A DNA stretch of 64,000 bases from Chloroflexia bacterium (GTDB taxonomy: Bacteria; Chloroflexota; Chloroflexia; DTKN01). Under the pieces are notes generated by a model that was given only the letters and a program-made list of their open reading frames with translations, did not search any database and was not told the origin of the DNA. The stretch is taken from contig JAFGKG010000101.1 in the NCBI GenBank assembly GCA_016928715.1, forward strand, positions 1 through 64,000. The letters are read 5' to 3'. Shown here piece after piece: positions 19,923-29,203 of this stretch. Position 1 is the stretch's first letter. Each line of letters opens with the position of its first letter. Position numbers and translations under genes: made by a program.

Positions 19923-20855
19923 TCACTGGTTGATGTGGGCAGGCCCGGTCAACAGCAAGAGGGCGGACTGGATTTGAAGCGAGGTCGGTTCCTGCTGCGC
20001 TGGTTGAGTGATGGGGGGGGGTTCTTGTAGGAGGATCTCGTCGCTGGCCTCAAAGATGCGGCCCTGATGATCCCGGCTTTGCACATAGAGGGTTTTGCGG
20101 CTATTGCCGGCGGGCAGTTGCCAAAGCTTCCACGGCTCGTAGCGCAGCCATGGTGTCCAGTTCAGGCCATCCTGGCTCAGACGCATCTCGCTCAAGTCTG
20201 GCCCGCCATATTGATAGATATGCACGATCCGTTCGCTGGTAGTATAGGCCTCGGATTCGATGACCAAGGGATAGACGTCCGAGCAGGCGCCCAAATCGAG
20301 GGTCCAGTAGTGTTGGTAGCCCCAGCTTTCACCAGGGTAGCTATCCTGGGGGTCAAAGGCATAGCCCACGCCGGCCTCGCGCACCTCGGTGTTGAGCAAA
20401 TTGGCACGGTGCTGGGGGCTGTTCATCCAGGCCTGTACCACCTCCTCCGGATCGGTATAGCCCACGCCGACGTTCTCTGCCAGCACAAACCAGCAGGTGT
20501 AGCCTTGGACCCCGATGCGGTCCCAGGGAGAGGTATCGCCCCGGCCTTTGTGCCCAAAAAAGTCATCCTCAGCCATACTCTGGCTGTGCAACTGGGCGGC
20601 CTCACTCAGCAGGGGATTCAAGCGTAGGGGAGGCAGCCGGCCCTGCTCGTAGCGGGCCCGATTGATCGCCACAAGTAATTCGTGGCCCCGCCGGACCTGG
20701 GGGTCTGAGGTCGGCAAGTCTTTGCCTTTGCCGGCAGCTTGACTGCCCATGAGGGCAGCAAGTGTTCCGCGCGACTGGGGCGTAATGCCCGGAAACGCCC
20801 ACAACAGCACCAGGATCAACAATGGCCATATAACGATCCGCATATTGCTGCTCAT
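19923..20855 (-). CDS. CAP/SCP-domain secreted protein
   Basis: 'LLSEAAQLHSQSMAEDDFFGHKGRGDTSPWDRIGVQGY..AENVGVGY'; signal-like N-terminus at MSSNMRIVIWPLLILVLLWAF. Confidence 0.85.
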   Translation of the reverse strand: MSSNMRIVIWPLLILVLLWAFPGITPQSRGTLAALMGSQAAGKGKDLPTSDPQVRRGHELLVAINRARYEQGRLPPLRLNPLLSEAAQLHSQSMAEDDFFGHKGRGDTSPWDRIGVQGYTCWFVLAENVGVGYTDPEEVVQAWMNSPQHRANLLNTEVREAGVGYAFDPQDSYPGESWGYQHYWTLDLGACSDVYPLVIESEAYTTSERIVHIYQYGGPDLSEMRLSQDGLNWTPWLRYEPWKLWQLPAGNSRKTLYVQSRDHQGRIFEASDEILLQEPPPITQPAQQEPTSLQIQSALLLLTGPAHINQ

Positions 20856-20946
20856 TACCGACTCCCCGGGCTTGACTCTCTTGTTGTATTCTACCAAAAA
20901 GGTGAATGGTTTGCAAGCATGGCCGAAAGGCCGCGGCCCAGCCGTC

Positions 20947-23799
20947 CTAGGGTGCCGCGGACTCGGTGGGTACCGGGGTGGATACGGGCTGGCCCAGTTG
21001 TTCCAGCCAGTCCGCGATTTCTTGGCAACTAGCCTCTTCGTCGGCACTGCGCTGCTTCTTTTCGGGCCGTTCCTGGCACATCCGCTCGACCTGCTGGAAA
21101 TGTTCCAGTGCTTGTTGCTCGTTCAATTGGGCAAAATAGGCCACGCCGAGGTGGTAAAGGGCCGCGATATTCTTTTTGTCAGATTGCTGAGCCTGGAAAA
21201 AATAGTCCAGGGCCAGGCTGCTGCTGGCCTGGGCTTCATAGACCAATCCCAGGCCATAGAGGGTGTTAAAATCGTTGCGCTGCAGGCCGTAGGCCTGCTT
21301 GAGGTAATCAAGCGCCTGATCGAACTGGCTTTTCTCATAGGCCACCCGGCCCAGGCCGCTCAGTGCCGCCGGAACGTCCCGATCAACAGCGTTCTGGGCC
21401 TTTTGCCATTCGTCTTGGGCCTGATTCAGCAGGGCGTTGTCGGCCTCGCCCTCATTTTTCTTCCAGAGATACTTTTCTAAATAGATCGCGCCTCGCTCGA
21501 GGCGGGCCTTGAGCCTGGTCTCGGGTTGGCCCGCGGCCTTGTCGATCGCCAGGGCAAAATTGTCCAGGGCCTTTTCTTGATCCCCCAGTTTCATATCGAC
21601 TTGTCCCAAGCGCAGGTAGGCCTGGGCATAATTGGGGTTGCTGTCCACGGCCTTTTGAAACTCTTGCCGCGCCAACTCAATGTCCCCGGTCTCCTCGGCT
21701 ATTTCGCCCAGGCCAAAATGTCCGCGGGCACTGTTGATTTCCTTATCGATGAGTTCCTGGTAGGTCGCGCGGGCCTCGGCAAACTTTTTGGCGGCCTCGT
21801 CGGGCTGGCCATCATCGAGGCTTTTCGCCTGCTGACGCAGGGCCTCGGCCAGGCCCAGGTAGGCCTCCAGCCGGCTGCTGTCCCGCTCCTTGGCTGTACG
21901 AAAGGCGTTGACGGCATGGTCAAACTCTTGGTCGGCCAGATAGATTTCCCCTCGCAGGTACAGGGCGGGATACCACTGGGGATGTTTTTCCAGGGCCTGC
22001 TTCAGTTCGTCTATCGCCAGTTCCGACGGTGCTTTTTCCTGGGTGATGAGGCGCCAGACATAGACAAAGATGGAAGGCCGGCCCTCCTCCTTGGCCAAAG
22101 CCAGATAGAGCTCGGCTTGGGCCAGGTGGACTTGGGCCAGGACGTCATCGTTGCGCTTGGCCCAGGCCAGGGCATAGCGGGCCCGGCCAGGGTTGGCTTT
22201 GGGACCCTCGCGCAGGGCGGTACCCCGGGAACGGCGCCGGCGGCTCTCCTCCATGGCGAGATCCAGGGCGGTGTCCAGCTCTCGAGAGGCCCTGCTCAAC
22301 TCTTGCTCTTGCAGCAGGCTGCGACCCAGGGCGACGTAGGCCAGGGCCAGGGAATCGTCCTCCCGCACGGCGAACAGGGCGGCCTCTTTGGCTAAGGCGA
22401 TCTTTTCCTGCTCGCGGTAGGCTTCGGATAGGGCGGCCCAGGCCGCGGCGTGGTGACGATCCTCCTGGGTCACCCGTTCAAGTTGGGCCACGGCGCTTGC
22501 CGTCCCTTGGCTGCCCCCACGGGCCAGGTAGGCCCGCCCTAGATTGTATCGGGCCGGCAGGAGGTCCAAGGCCGGCTCTTTGTCCGGCGTGGCCGAATCG
22601 ACGATGGCCCGCAACAGTTGGATGGCCTCATCCAGAGAGGTGGGCGCCAGCGCGCCCAGGGACTCGCGGGTGAGTATGGTGACGGCCTTGTTGTGGGCAA
22701 CGCCAAGACAGATGGGGTCATCACTCTCCTGGGGACAGTTCGGACCATATCGCTCAGTGAGCAGCCGATCATAGGTCTGCTGGGCCTGTGCATAGTCCCC
22801 GCCCAGCCATTGCAGAGCGGCCCAGTGGAACTGTAGGACCTCTGAAGAGGGCCCGGTCGTGGCTTCATCGGGCGGTTTTTGGTCCTCGATGCGCTCAAAC
22901 TGGCCCAGGTAAAAGTGGGCCAGCCAGGTGACGGTTTGGGCAACCTCCTGGGGTGAGACCCCCTCGGTTGAACCGCCTCCGTAGAGCGAAAAGGTGGGCG
23001 GGGTCATCATCAACTGCAGATACTGCTCAAACTCGGGAACCTCGCGATCCAGGCGGGGGTTGATCGTCAGGTGGAGGTTGTAGCGGGGCGGGCTTTGTTG
23101 CTGCAGCCAACCCCAGAGCAACAGGTCGGCGTCATTGTTGCGGGCAAAGTCAAGGGCGAGGGCGGGTCGGAGTGGCGCATCTGCGGATAACTCCAGGCGG
23201 ACCAGGTCTGCCAGGCCTTGTTCTTGCAAGGACTGCTCCACCAGGGAGAGCAGTTCCTGGCTTGACTGTCTTGCCCGGAGGGAGGGGGCCATATTATCAC
23301 TCATCGAGAGAGGAGCCAGGAGAATCGTGAGGCGGTGGGGCCGTTTAGGGGTGATCCAGCGCTCCCGTAGGATCACCACCAGCAGGGGAATGCCGACAAT
23401 GAGGACGGTCCCTATGAGGAGGCGCACCAGAATGTCGGGAGTGGACTGCTGTTTCGGCTCGATCTTGGCGGAGAGTTGTGGAGGGTTCGTACTCGTAGAA
23501 AGGGGCTGTGTCTTGGAGCCTTGCAGCCCATTCTTGACCACCTGCATGCGTTCCAGCACCTGCCGACTATGTGCCTGCCAGCGCTGGCGCTTTGTCTCTG
23601 GATCGGCGGGCTGCTCTTCCTGCCAGGAGCGAGAGGAGGATGGGGATCGGCTGGGCTGGGCAGGTCGTCGTCTCCGCCTTGGTCCTTCGGCAAGGCCGCG
23701 GAGCCAGAGAAAAAACCTTTGGCGCCATTCAATGGGCAGGACCAGCAGGAGCAGGAGTAGTATCAAAAGGGCGAGGGCGGAACCGAATAGCCAGATCAT
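20947..23799 (-). CDS. Membrane-anchored TPR-repeat protein
   Basis: N-terminal TM segment and many TPR-like motifs (e.g. NPNYAQAYLRLGQVDMKLGDQEKALDNFALAI). Confidence 0.85.
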   Translation of the reverse strand: MIWLFGSALALLILLLLLLVLPIEWRQRFFLWLRGLAEGPRRRRRPAQPSRSPSSSRSWQEEQPADPETKRQRWQAHSRQVLERMQVVKNGLQGSKTQPLSTSTNPPQLSAKIEPKQQSTPDILVRLLIGTVLIVGIPLLVVILRERWITPKRPHRLTILLAPLSMSDNMAPSLRARQSSQELLSLVEQSLQEQGLADLVRLELSADAPLRPALALDFARNNDADLLLWGWLQQQSPPRYNLHLTINPRLDREVPEFEQYLQLMMTPPTFSLYGGGSTEGVSPQEVAQTVTWLAHFYLGQFERIEDQKPPDEATTGPSSEVLQFHWAALQWLGGDYAQAQQTYDRLLTERYGPNCPQESDDPICLGVAHNKAVTILTRESLGALAPTSLDEAIQLLRAIVDSATPDKEPALDLLPARYNLGRAYLARGGSQGTASAVAQLERVTQEDRHHAAAWAALSEAYREQEKIALAKEAALFAVREDDSLALAYVALGRSLLQEQELSRASRELDTALDLAMEESRRRRSRGTALREGPKANPGRARYALAWAKRNDDVLAQVHLAQAELYLALAKEEGRPSIFVYVWRLITQEKAPSELAIDELKQALEKHPQWYPALYLRGEIYLADQEFDHAVNAFRTAKERDSSRLEAYLGLAEALRQQAKSLDDGQPDEAAKKFAEARATYQELIDKEINSARGHFGLGEIAEETGDIELARQEFQKAVDSNPNYAQAYLRLGQVDMKLGDQEKALDNFALAIDKAAGQPETRLKARLERGAIYLEKYLWKKNEGEADNALLNQAQDEWQKAQNAVDRDVPAALSGLGRVAYEKSQFDQALDYLKQAYGLQRNDFNTLYGLGLVYEAQASSSLALDYFFQAQQSDKKNIAALYHLGVAYFAQLNEQQALEHFQQVERMCQERPEKKQRSADEEASCQEIADWLEQLGQPVSTPVPTESAAP

Positions 23800-23802
23800 C
23801 TC

Positions 23803-24873
23803 CTACTCGTAGACCAGCTTCTCATCAATCAAGCGTTGCTCGACGATGCTACCGAGTGGATTGAAGCAAAAGTATTCCGAGCGCAATTCGAACTCGACAT
23901 CGATCATTGCCTTGCCCGCCCGGTTCTTTTCGACGGTAAAGACGATCCAGTTGCGATAGGACTCGGCCTTGTAGGGATCGAAGGCAATGTGGTCTCGACT
24001 GACGATATAGTATTTGTTGTTCATAATGATGGCGACATCGCATTCATAGTCCAGGGCCGAGCTGCCGCGTAGATGGTGTAGGTGGAGGCGTTTGGCCCGC
24101 AACCCCTCCCGACCGGCGGCCACGATAGCAAAAACGGGAATGTTCAAGGACAGCGCGAGGTCCTTGAGCCCCTCCACAACAATGGTCACTTTGTCATTTT
24201 CGTCCACGGTCTTGATGGGCTCAACAGAGACTTTTTGTAGATAATCGACAAAGAGGACGACGTTGCCCTCGCAGGTCGTGACCAGTCGGTGGGCGAGCGA
24301 ACGCAGGGATTGCAGGTTGGTGCTGATGGGATTGCCTTTCATCACGATCAGGCGGTTGGCGTATTCGGCGATCTTTTTAAGCGAGTTTCGGGCTAGGGTG
24401 TGGCCCTGCAGGATTTGGTACAGCCCCTGGGATCTGGCCTCCCCGGTCCGTTTGGTCAGCACCACGTTGCGCAGGTCGCGCATCCGCAGGCCGTGCTGGT
24501 ATTCCTGCGAGTTCAGGTCGATGCTTTCCATACAGAGCAGGCGATGCAGCAGGTGTGTTTCCGGGTGCTCGTAAGAAACATAGAAGGCATAGATCTTTTC
24601 ATTGGCGGCCAAGTTGCGGGCTGCCTGCAGGGCAAACATGGTCTTGCCGATGCCCTGGGCTCCCCCCAGTAGGATCAGATCTCCACGCATCAAGCCGCCG
24701 CCGACAACGCGATCGATTTGATCAAAACCCATCGGCAGCGGCACATAGTCCTCCATTTGTCCCAATGTGACCTGCTGGTCAGCCTGACGCAGCACTTGGG
24801 CAATGGTCAACGGTGTGCTCGTGGGCCAATGGGGCTCTTCCTCTTGGGGAATTTTGCGGATTTCGCCCATCAC
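23803..24873 (-). CDS. RecA-fold ATPase related to DnaB helicase C-terminal domain
   Basis: 'GFDQIDRVVGGGLMRGDLILLGGAQGIGKTMFALQ', 'VVLFVDYLQKV', 'LRGSSALDYECDVAI'. Confidence 0.85.
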   Translation of the reverse strand: MMGEIRKIPQEEEPHWPTSTPLTIAQVLRQADQQVTLGQMEDYVPLPMGFDQIDRVVGGGLMRGDLILLGGAQGIGKTMFALQAARNLAANEKIYAFYVSYEHPETHLLHRLLCMESIDLNSQEYQHGLRMRDLRNVVLTKRTGEARSQGLYQILQGHTLARNSLKKIAEYANRLIVMKGNPISTNLQSLRSLAHRLVTTCEGNVVLFVDYLQKVSVEPIKTVDENDKVTIVVEGLKDLALSLNIPVFAIVAAGREGLRAKRLHLHHLRGSSALDYECDVAIIMNNKYYIVSRDHIAFDPYKAESYRNWIVFTVEKNRAGKAMIDVEFELRSEYFCFNPLGSIVEQRLIDEKLVYE

Positions 24874-24955
24874 ATTTCTCCCGCCGCTCTCATTTCGCTC
24901 TCACGGGTTTTCCCATTGTACTACAAATCTCCTCTATACGCAACGTTCCAAAGCT

Positions 24956-24984
24956 TTGACAGCACCGAGGGCTGCATGTATAAT
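24956..24984 (+). promoter_or_regulatory. Consensus sigma70-like promoter TTGACA-17-TATAAT
   Basis: Perfect hexamers and 17-bp spacer upstream of glycosyltransferase. Confidence 0.8.
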
Positions 24985-25024
24985 GAGGCCACTTTTGCCG
25001 GTGGACAATCCAAGGAGACCTGAA

Positions 25025-26170
25025 TTGCGCATCTCGGTGGTTGGACCGACCTTTCCCTATCGGGGAGGCATTGCCCACTATACCACGCTGCTGGTACAAT
25101 ACCTGCGCCAGCGACAACACGAGGCCTATCTGCACTCCTATCGCCGCCAATACCCCAAACTGTTCTTTCCGGGCAATACGGATCCGGATCCCAGCGAGCA
25201 GGCCCTCTGCGTCGACTGCGAGTACATCCTCGACCCCATCCTGCCCTGGACCTGGTGGCGCACCTTTCGGCGCATCCGCCAACTGGACCCGGCGCTGCTC
25301 CTGCTGCAGTGGTGGACGCCCTTTTGGACCCCCGTCCTCTTTGCCCTGACGGCCTGGATCCACCATTGGACCCACATCCCCATCCTCTTTTTGTGCCATC
25401 ATATCATCCCTCCCGATGGTGGACCGCTCGATTGGTCCCTGGCCCGCTTTGTCTTTCAGCGCGCCAATGGCTTTATCGTGCTCTCTGAGGAGGATTTTGC
25501 CCTGCTGCGGCGGGCCCTACCCCAGGCCTACATCCGGGGGACGACCCTGCCGGCCCTGCCCAGATTTGGCCAGCCCCTCCCCCAGGCCGAGGCTCGCAGC
25601 CGGCTCGGACTGCCCTCGGATGAGCCCGTACTGCTCTTTTTTGGCTTTGTGCGGCGCTACAAGGGGCTGCGCTACCTGTTGCAGGCCCTGCCCCAGGTGC
25701 GGCAGCGCTTGCCGCTGCGACTGCTGGTCGTCGGCGAATTCTGGGAGGATGAACGCCCTTATCAGGAGTTGCTGGACGAACTGGACCTGCAGGACAGCGT
25801 CCAATTGATCAATCGCTACGTGCCTAACGAGGAGATGGGCCTCTATTTTTCCGCCGCCGATGTCGTCACCCTGCCCTACCTGGAGGCCAGCCAAAGCGGC
25901 GTTGTGCAGATGGCCTTTGCCTTCAAACGCCCGGTCATTACGACCCGGGTGGGCGGCCTGGCCGATACCGTTGAGGACGAGAAAAGCGGGCTGATCGTCC
26001 CGCCCGGGGACAGTGCTGCCCTGGCCCAGGCCATCCTGCGCTACTTTGAAGACGACCTCGGCCCACGCTTTCAGGCCTACATCGAGCAGAGCGAGGAGTC
26101 CTTTGCCTGGGATCGGTTGATCGACTTGGTCGAACTGATGCACACCGAGATCCTCCGACGGGGCTCCTGA
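25025..26170 (+). CDS. Glycosyltransferase family 4
   Basis: 'VVGPTFPYRGGIAHYT', 'YFSAADVVTLPYLEASQSGVVQMAFAFKRPVITTRVGG'; TTG start after CAAGGAGACC, downstream of the promoter. Confidence 0.85.
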   Translation: MRISVVGPTFPYRGGIAHYTTLLVQYLRQRQHEAYLHSYRRQYPKLFFPGNTDPDPSEQALCVDCEYILDPILPWTWWRTFRRIRQLDPALLLLQWWTPFWTPVLFALTAWIHHWTHIPILFLCHHIIPPDGGPLDWSLARFVFQRANGFIVLSEEDFALLRRALPQAYIRGTTLPALPRFGQPLPQAEARSRLGLPSDEPVLLFFGFVRRYKGLRYLLQALPQVRQRLPLRLLVVGEFWEDERPYQELLDELDLQDSVQLINRYVPNEEMGLYFSAADVVTLPYLEASQSGVVQMAFAFKRPVITTRVGGLADTVEDEKSGLIVPPGDSAALAQAILRYFEDDLGPRFQAYIEQSEESFAWDRLIDLVELMHTEILRRGS

Positions 26171-27375
26171 TGCGGATTGCCTTTCTATCCACCTCCAGCT
26201 TGCTCTATCCCTCCGCCCTGGGCCGTTGGTTTCCCCTGGCCCGTGAGATGACGCGCCTGGGTCATACCGTGCATTTTGTGACCCTGCACCATGATTTTAC
26301 GCCCTCGCTGCGCCGGCCCCGCCGGCGGGACGGTGTGTACGTCCATTACGTGGGGCCGATGCACGTACGCGGCTGGGGCGACGAGCGCCGGCCCCTGGCG
26401 CCCCTGCCCTTGCTGGGGGTGGCCCTGCGGTCCACCCTGGCCCTGTTGCGACGGGCGCTCGCCCTGGAGGTGGATGCTTACCACGTCTGCAAGCCCCAAC
26501 CGATGAACGGCCTGGCCGGCTGGCTGGCCGCCCGCTGGCGGCGGCGGCCCCTTTACCTGGACTGTGATGACTATGAGGCCGGGGCCAACCGCTTTACCGG
26601 TGGGGGACAGCAGGCGGTGGTGCGCTGCTTTGAGGATCGCCTGCCCCGTTGTGCGGCCGGCGTCACGGTGAATACCCACGCGCTCGAGAGGCGGGTGCAG
26701 GGCCAGGGCGTCCCCGCGGACAGGATCTTTTACGTGCCCAATGGCGTGGAACAGGATCGCTTTGCCGGCCTGGATCCGGCCCAGGGGCGGCGGCTGCGCC
26801 TCCACTACGGGCTGGAGGGCAAAGCGACCGTTCTCTACCTGGGCACCCTGAACCTCTCCTCCCACCCCCTGGGGTTGCTGCTGCAGGCCTTTGCCTACCT
26901 GAGCCAAAGCCTGCCCCAGGCCCACCTGGTCATGGTCGGTGGGGGCGAGGACCGGGCTCGGTTGGAAGGGCGGGTGCGGGATATGGGCCTGCCAGGACGG
27001 GTGACCTTTACCGGTGCCATCGCCCCTCAGGAGGTGCCGGCCTATTTTCTACTGGGGGATGTCTCGGTCGATCCGGTCTATGACGATGCCGTAGCCCGGG
27101 CTCGCTCGCCGCTCAAGATCTTTGAGAGCATGGCCTGCGGGGTGCCGGTCGTTGCCGGGGACGTGGGGGACCGCCGGGAGATCCTGGCCGAAGGACGGGC
27201 CGGCCGCTTGGTCCCCCCCGGGGATGCGCGGTTGCTGGCCCAGGGCCTGCAGGAACTGCTGCTCCAGGATGATCTGCGAGCCCAGTTGAGTGCAGCCTCT
27301 CTGGAGCAGGTGCAGCGCTATTACTGGCAGCGGCTGGTGCACCGCTTTCTGGCCGTCTATGGAGAAGCCGCATGA
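26170..27375 (+). CDS. Glycosyltransferase family 4
   Basis: 'ARSPLKIFESMACGVPVVAGDVGDRREIL'; overlaps upstream stop. Confidence 0.9.
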   Translation: MRIAFLSTSSLLYPSALGRWFPLAREMTRLGHTVHFVTLHHDFTPSLRRPRRRDGVYVHYVGPMHVRGWGDERRPLAPLPLLGVALRSTLALLRRALALEVDAYHVCKPQPMNGLAGWLAARWRRRPLYLDCDDYEAGANRFTGGGQQAVVRCFEDRLPRCAAGVTVNTHALERRVQGQGVPADRIFYVPNGVEQDRFAGLDPAQGRRLRLHYGLEGKATVLYLGTLNLSSHPLGLLLQAFAYLSQSLPQAHLVMVGGGEDRARLEGRVRDMGLPGRVTFTGAIAPQEVPAYFLLGDVSVDPVYDDAVARARSPLKIFESMACGVPVVAGDVGDRREILAEGRAGRLVPPGDARLLAQGLQELLLQDDLRAQLSAASLEQVQRYYWQRLVHRFLAVYGEAA

Positions 27376-28328
27376 ACTGGCCCCAGCTCTGGCAGGACTG
27401 GCAGGATAGATTGCAACAGCGCCGCTGGCGCATCGCGCTGAGCCTGCTGCTGTTGGGGCCGGCGCTGCTGCTCATCGCCTGGCGTACCTACCAGAACTGG
27501 GAGGTGCTGCAGCAGCACGATTGGACGCTGCGTCCAGCCTGCTGGGCAGCCGCCTTTCTGGGCCACGCCCTCTCGCTGTTTTGCCTCATGGGCGGGTGGC
27601 AGCTTATGCTGACCCAGTTGGGCCAGCGGCGTCCATTCCTGCTCAATGCGCGCATCTACTGCCTTTCGAACCTGGCCAAGCGCATTCCCGGTGGGATCTG
27701 GTACATCGCCGGCCGGGTCCACCTCTACCGCGAGCAGGATGTGAACGCGGCGGTCTCGTTGAGCGCCAGCGCTCTGGAGCTTGTCCTATTGGCCGGCTCG
27801 GGCATGGTCACCTTTTTCCTGAGCCTGCCTTTCTCCCAGAGTAGTTGGTCGGCCTACCTGGGCCTGGCCCTGGCCGTGTTGTTAGGGGCTTTGTTCCTGC
27901 TGCAGCCGCCCGTCTTTAATCGACTGCTGCGCTTCCTGCTGCACCGCCTGGGCAGCCAGGATCAACTCGAGATCAGCTATCGCAGCCTGGGGCCCATGTT
28001 CCTGCTCTACCTGGGCTGCTGGATTACGGCCGGGGCCGGCCTGTACCTGGCCATTCTCTCTCTGTACGAGCTGCCCTGGAGCGTGCTGCCCGATATTATT
28101 GGCCTATGGGCACTTTCGGGCACCCTGAGCATGCTGGCCGCCACCTTTTTCCTGCTGGGCACGGGCGTGCGCGAGATTGCCCTGAGCTTTTTGTTGGTGG
28201 CCCACATGCCCCAGCCCCTCGCCGTGGTGGCGGCCGTGCTGTTCTGGTTTGTGGTCACGATAGGTGAGGTCTTTTGGGGACTCTTTTTTCTGCTCGGTCG
28301 GCGGCGTGGGCCGGGGGAGATGACATGA
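27372..28328 (+). CDS. Flippase-like/UPF0104 family membrane protein
   Basis: Multiple TM segments; 'CLSNLAKRIPGGIWYIAGRVHLYREQ'. Confidence 0.8.
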   Translation: MNWPQLWQDWQDRLQQRRWRIALSLLLLGPALLLIAWRTYQNWEVLQQHDWTLRPACWAAAFLGHALSLFCLMGGWQLMLTQLGQRRPFLLNARIYCLSNLAKRIPGGIWYIAGRVHLYREQDVNAAVSLSASALELVLLAGSGMVTFFLSLPFSQSSWSAYLGLALAVLLGALFLLQPPVFNRLLRFLLHRLGSQDQLEISYRSLGPMFLLYLGCWITAGAGLYLAILSLYELPWSVLPDIIGLWALSGTLSMLAATFFLLGTGVREIALSFLLVAHMPQPLAVVAAVLFWFVVTIGEVFWGLFFLLGRRRGPGEMT

Positions 28329-29191
28329 CCTATATCGTCGTACTCAGTTGGAATTTCAAGGACTATACGCTGGGCTGCCTGGAATCGGTCCTGCAGATGC
28401 GGGGTCCCACGGCCCAGGTGCTGTTGGTGGACAACGCTTCCACAGATGGCACGGTGCCGGCGGTACGGCAGGCCTTTCCCCAGGTCGAGATCCAGGTCAA
28501 CCCGGAGGATCTGGGCTTTGCCCGGGGCATGAACCGGGGCATTAAAGTGGCCCTGGAGCGGGGGGCCGAACACGTTATGCTGGTCAGCAACGACACGATC
28601 CTGGCCGAGGACACGCTGGAGATTATGCTGCAGGCGATGGAATCCGATCCCCAGGTGGGTATGGTCTCGCCCTTGATCTATTATCCCGATCGGGAACGCA
28701 TCTGGTACGCTGGCGCCTATCGGCGGCGCTTTTTCCCTGGCCTGGTCATGCCCGGCTATGGCCAGCCTGACCAGCCCCGCTACCATGTCCGGCGGGAGGT
28801 GGATTATGCGACCGGCTGCGTGCTGCTGCTGCGGGCAGACATGCTGCGGCAAATCGGGGCCTTTGACCCCACCTTTTTCATGTACTATGAGGACCTGGAC
28901 CTCTGCGAGCGGGCCCGGGCCGCCGGTTGGCGCATCCTGTTAGCCTCGGACGCCGAGATCGTACACCTGGGCTCGGCCAGCTATGGCGAGTACTCGACGA
29001 CCAAGTGGACCTACATGGCCCGTTATACCCCCACCTTTTACCGGCGCTACTACCGTTGGCCACGCCTCTCGGCCACGATCTATGCGGCCTGGGTCCTGCT
29101 GCGGGAGAGCCTGCGCGGCAACTACAAGATCGTCCGGCCCTTCCTGCGCGGCTTTTGGCGGGGCTGGAAAGAGGCTTTCCGCTCCCCCTAG
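28325..29191 (+). CDS. Glycosyltransferase family 2
   Basis: 'YIVVLSWNFKDYTLGCLESVL...VLLVDNASTDGT', 'YYEDLDLCERARAAGW'; ATG 28325 overlaps upstream stop. Confidence 0.92.
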   Translation: MTYIVVLSWNFKDYTLGCLESVLQMRGPTAQVLLVDNASTDGTVPAVRQAFPQVEIQVNPEDLGFARGMNRGIKVALERGAEHVMLVSNDTILAEDTLEIMLQAMESDPQVGMVSPLIYYPDRERIWYAGAYRRRFFPGLVMPGYGQPDQPRYHVRREVDYATGCVLLLRADMLRQIGAFDPTFFMYYEDLDLCERARAAGWRILLASDAEIVHLGSASYGEYSTTKWTYMARYTPTFYRRYYRWPRLSATIYAAWVLLRESLRGNYKIVRPFLRGFWRGWKEAFRSP

Positions 29192-29203
29192 CCTTTGGAA
29201 AAT

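Noticed and set aside
24803-25024. N-terminal 74-aa extension of the glycosyltransferase ORF
   Set aside because: It would span a perfect TTGACA-17-TATAAT promoter; the conserved protein begins at LRISVVGPTFPYRGG with an SD before TTG 25025.
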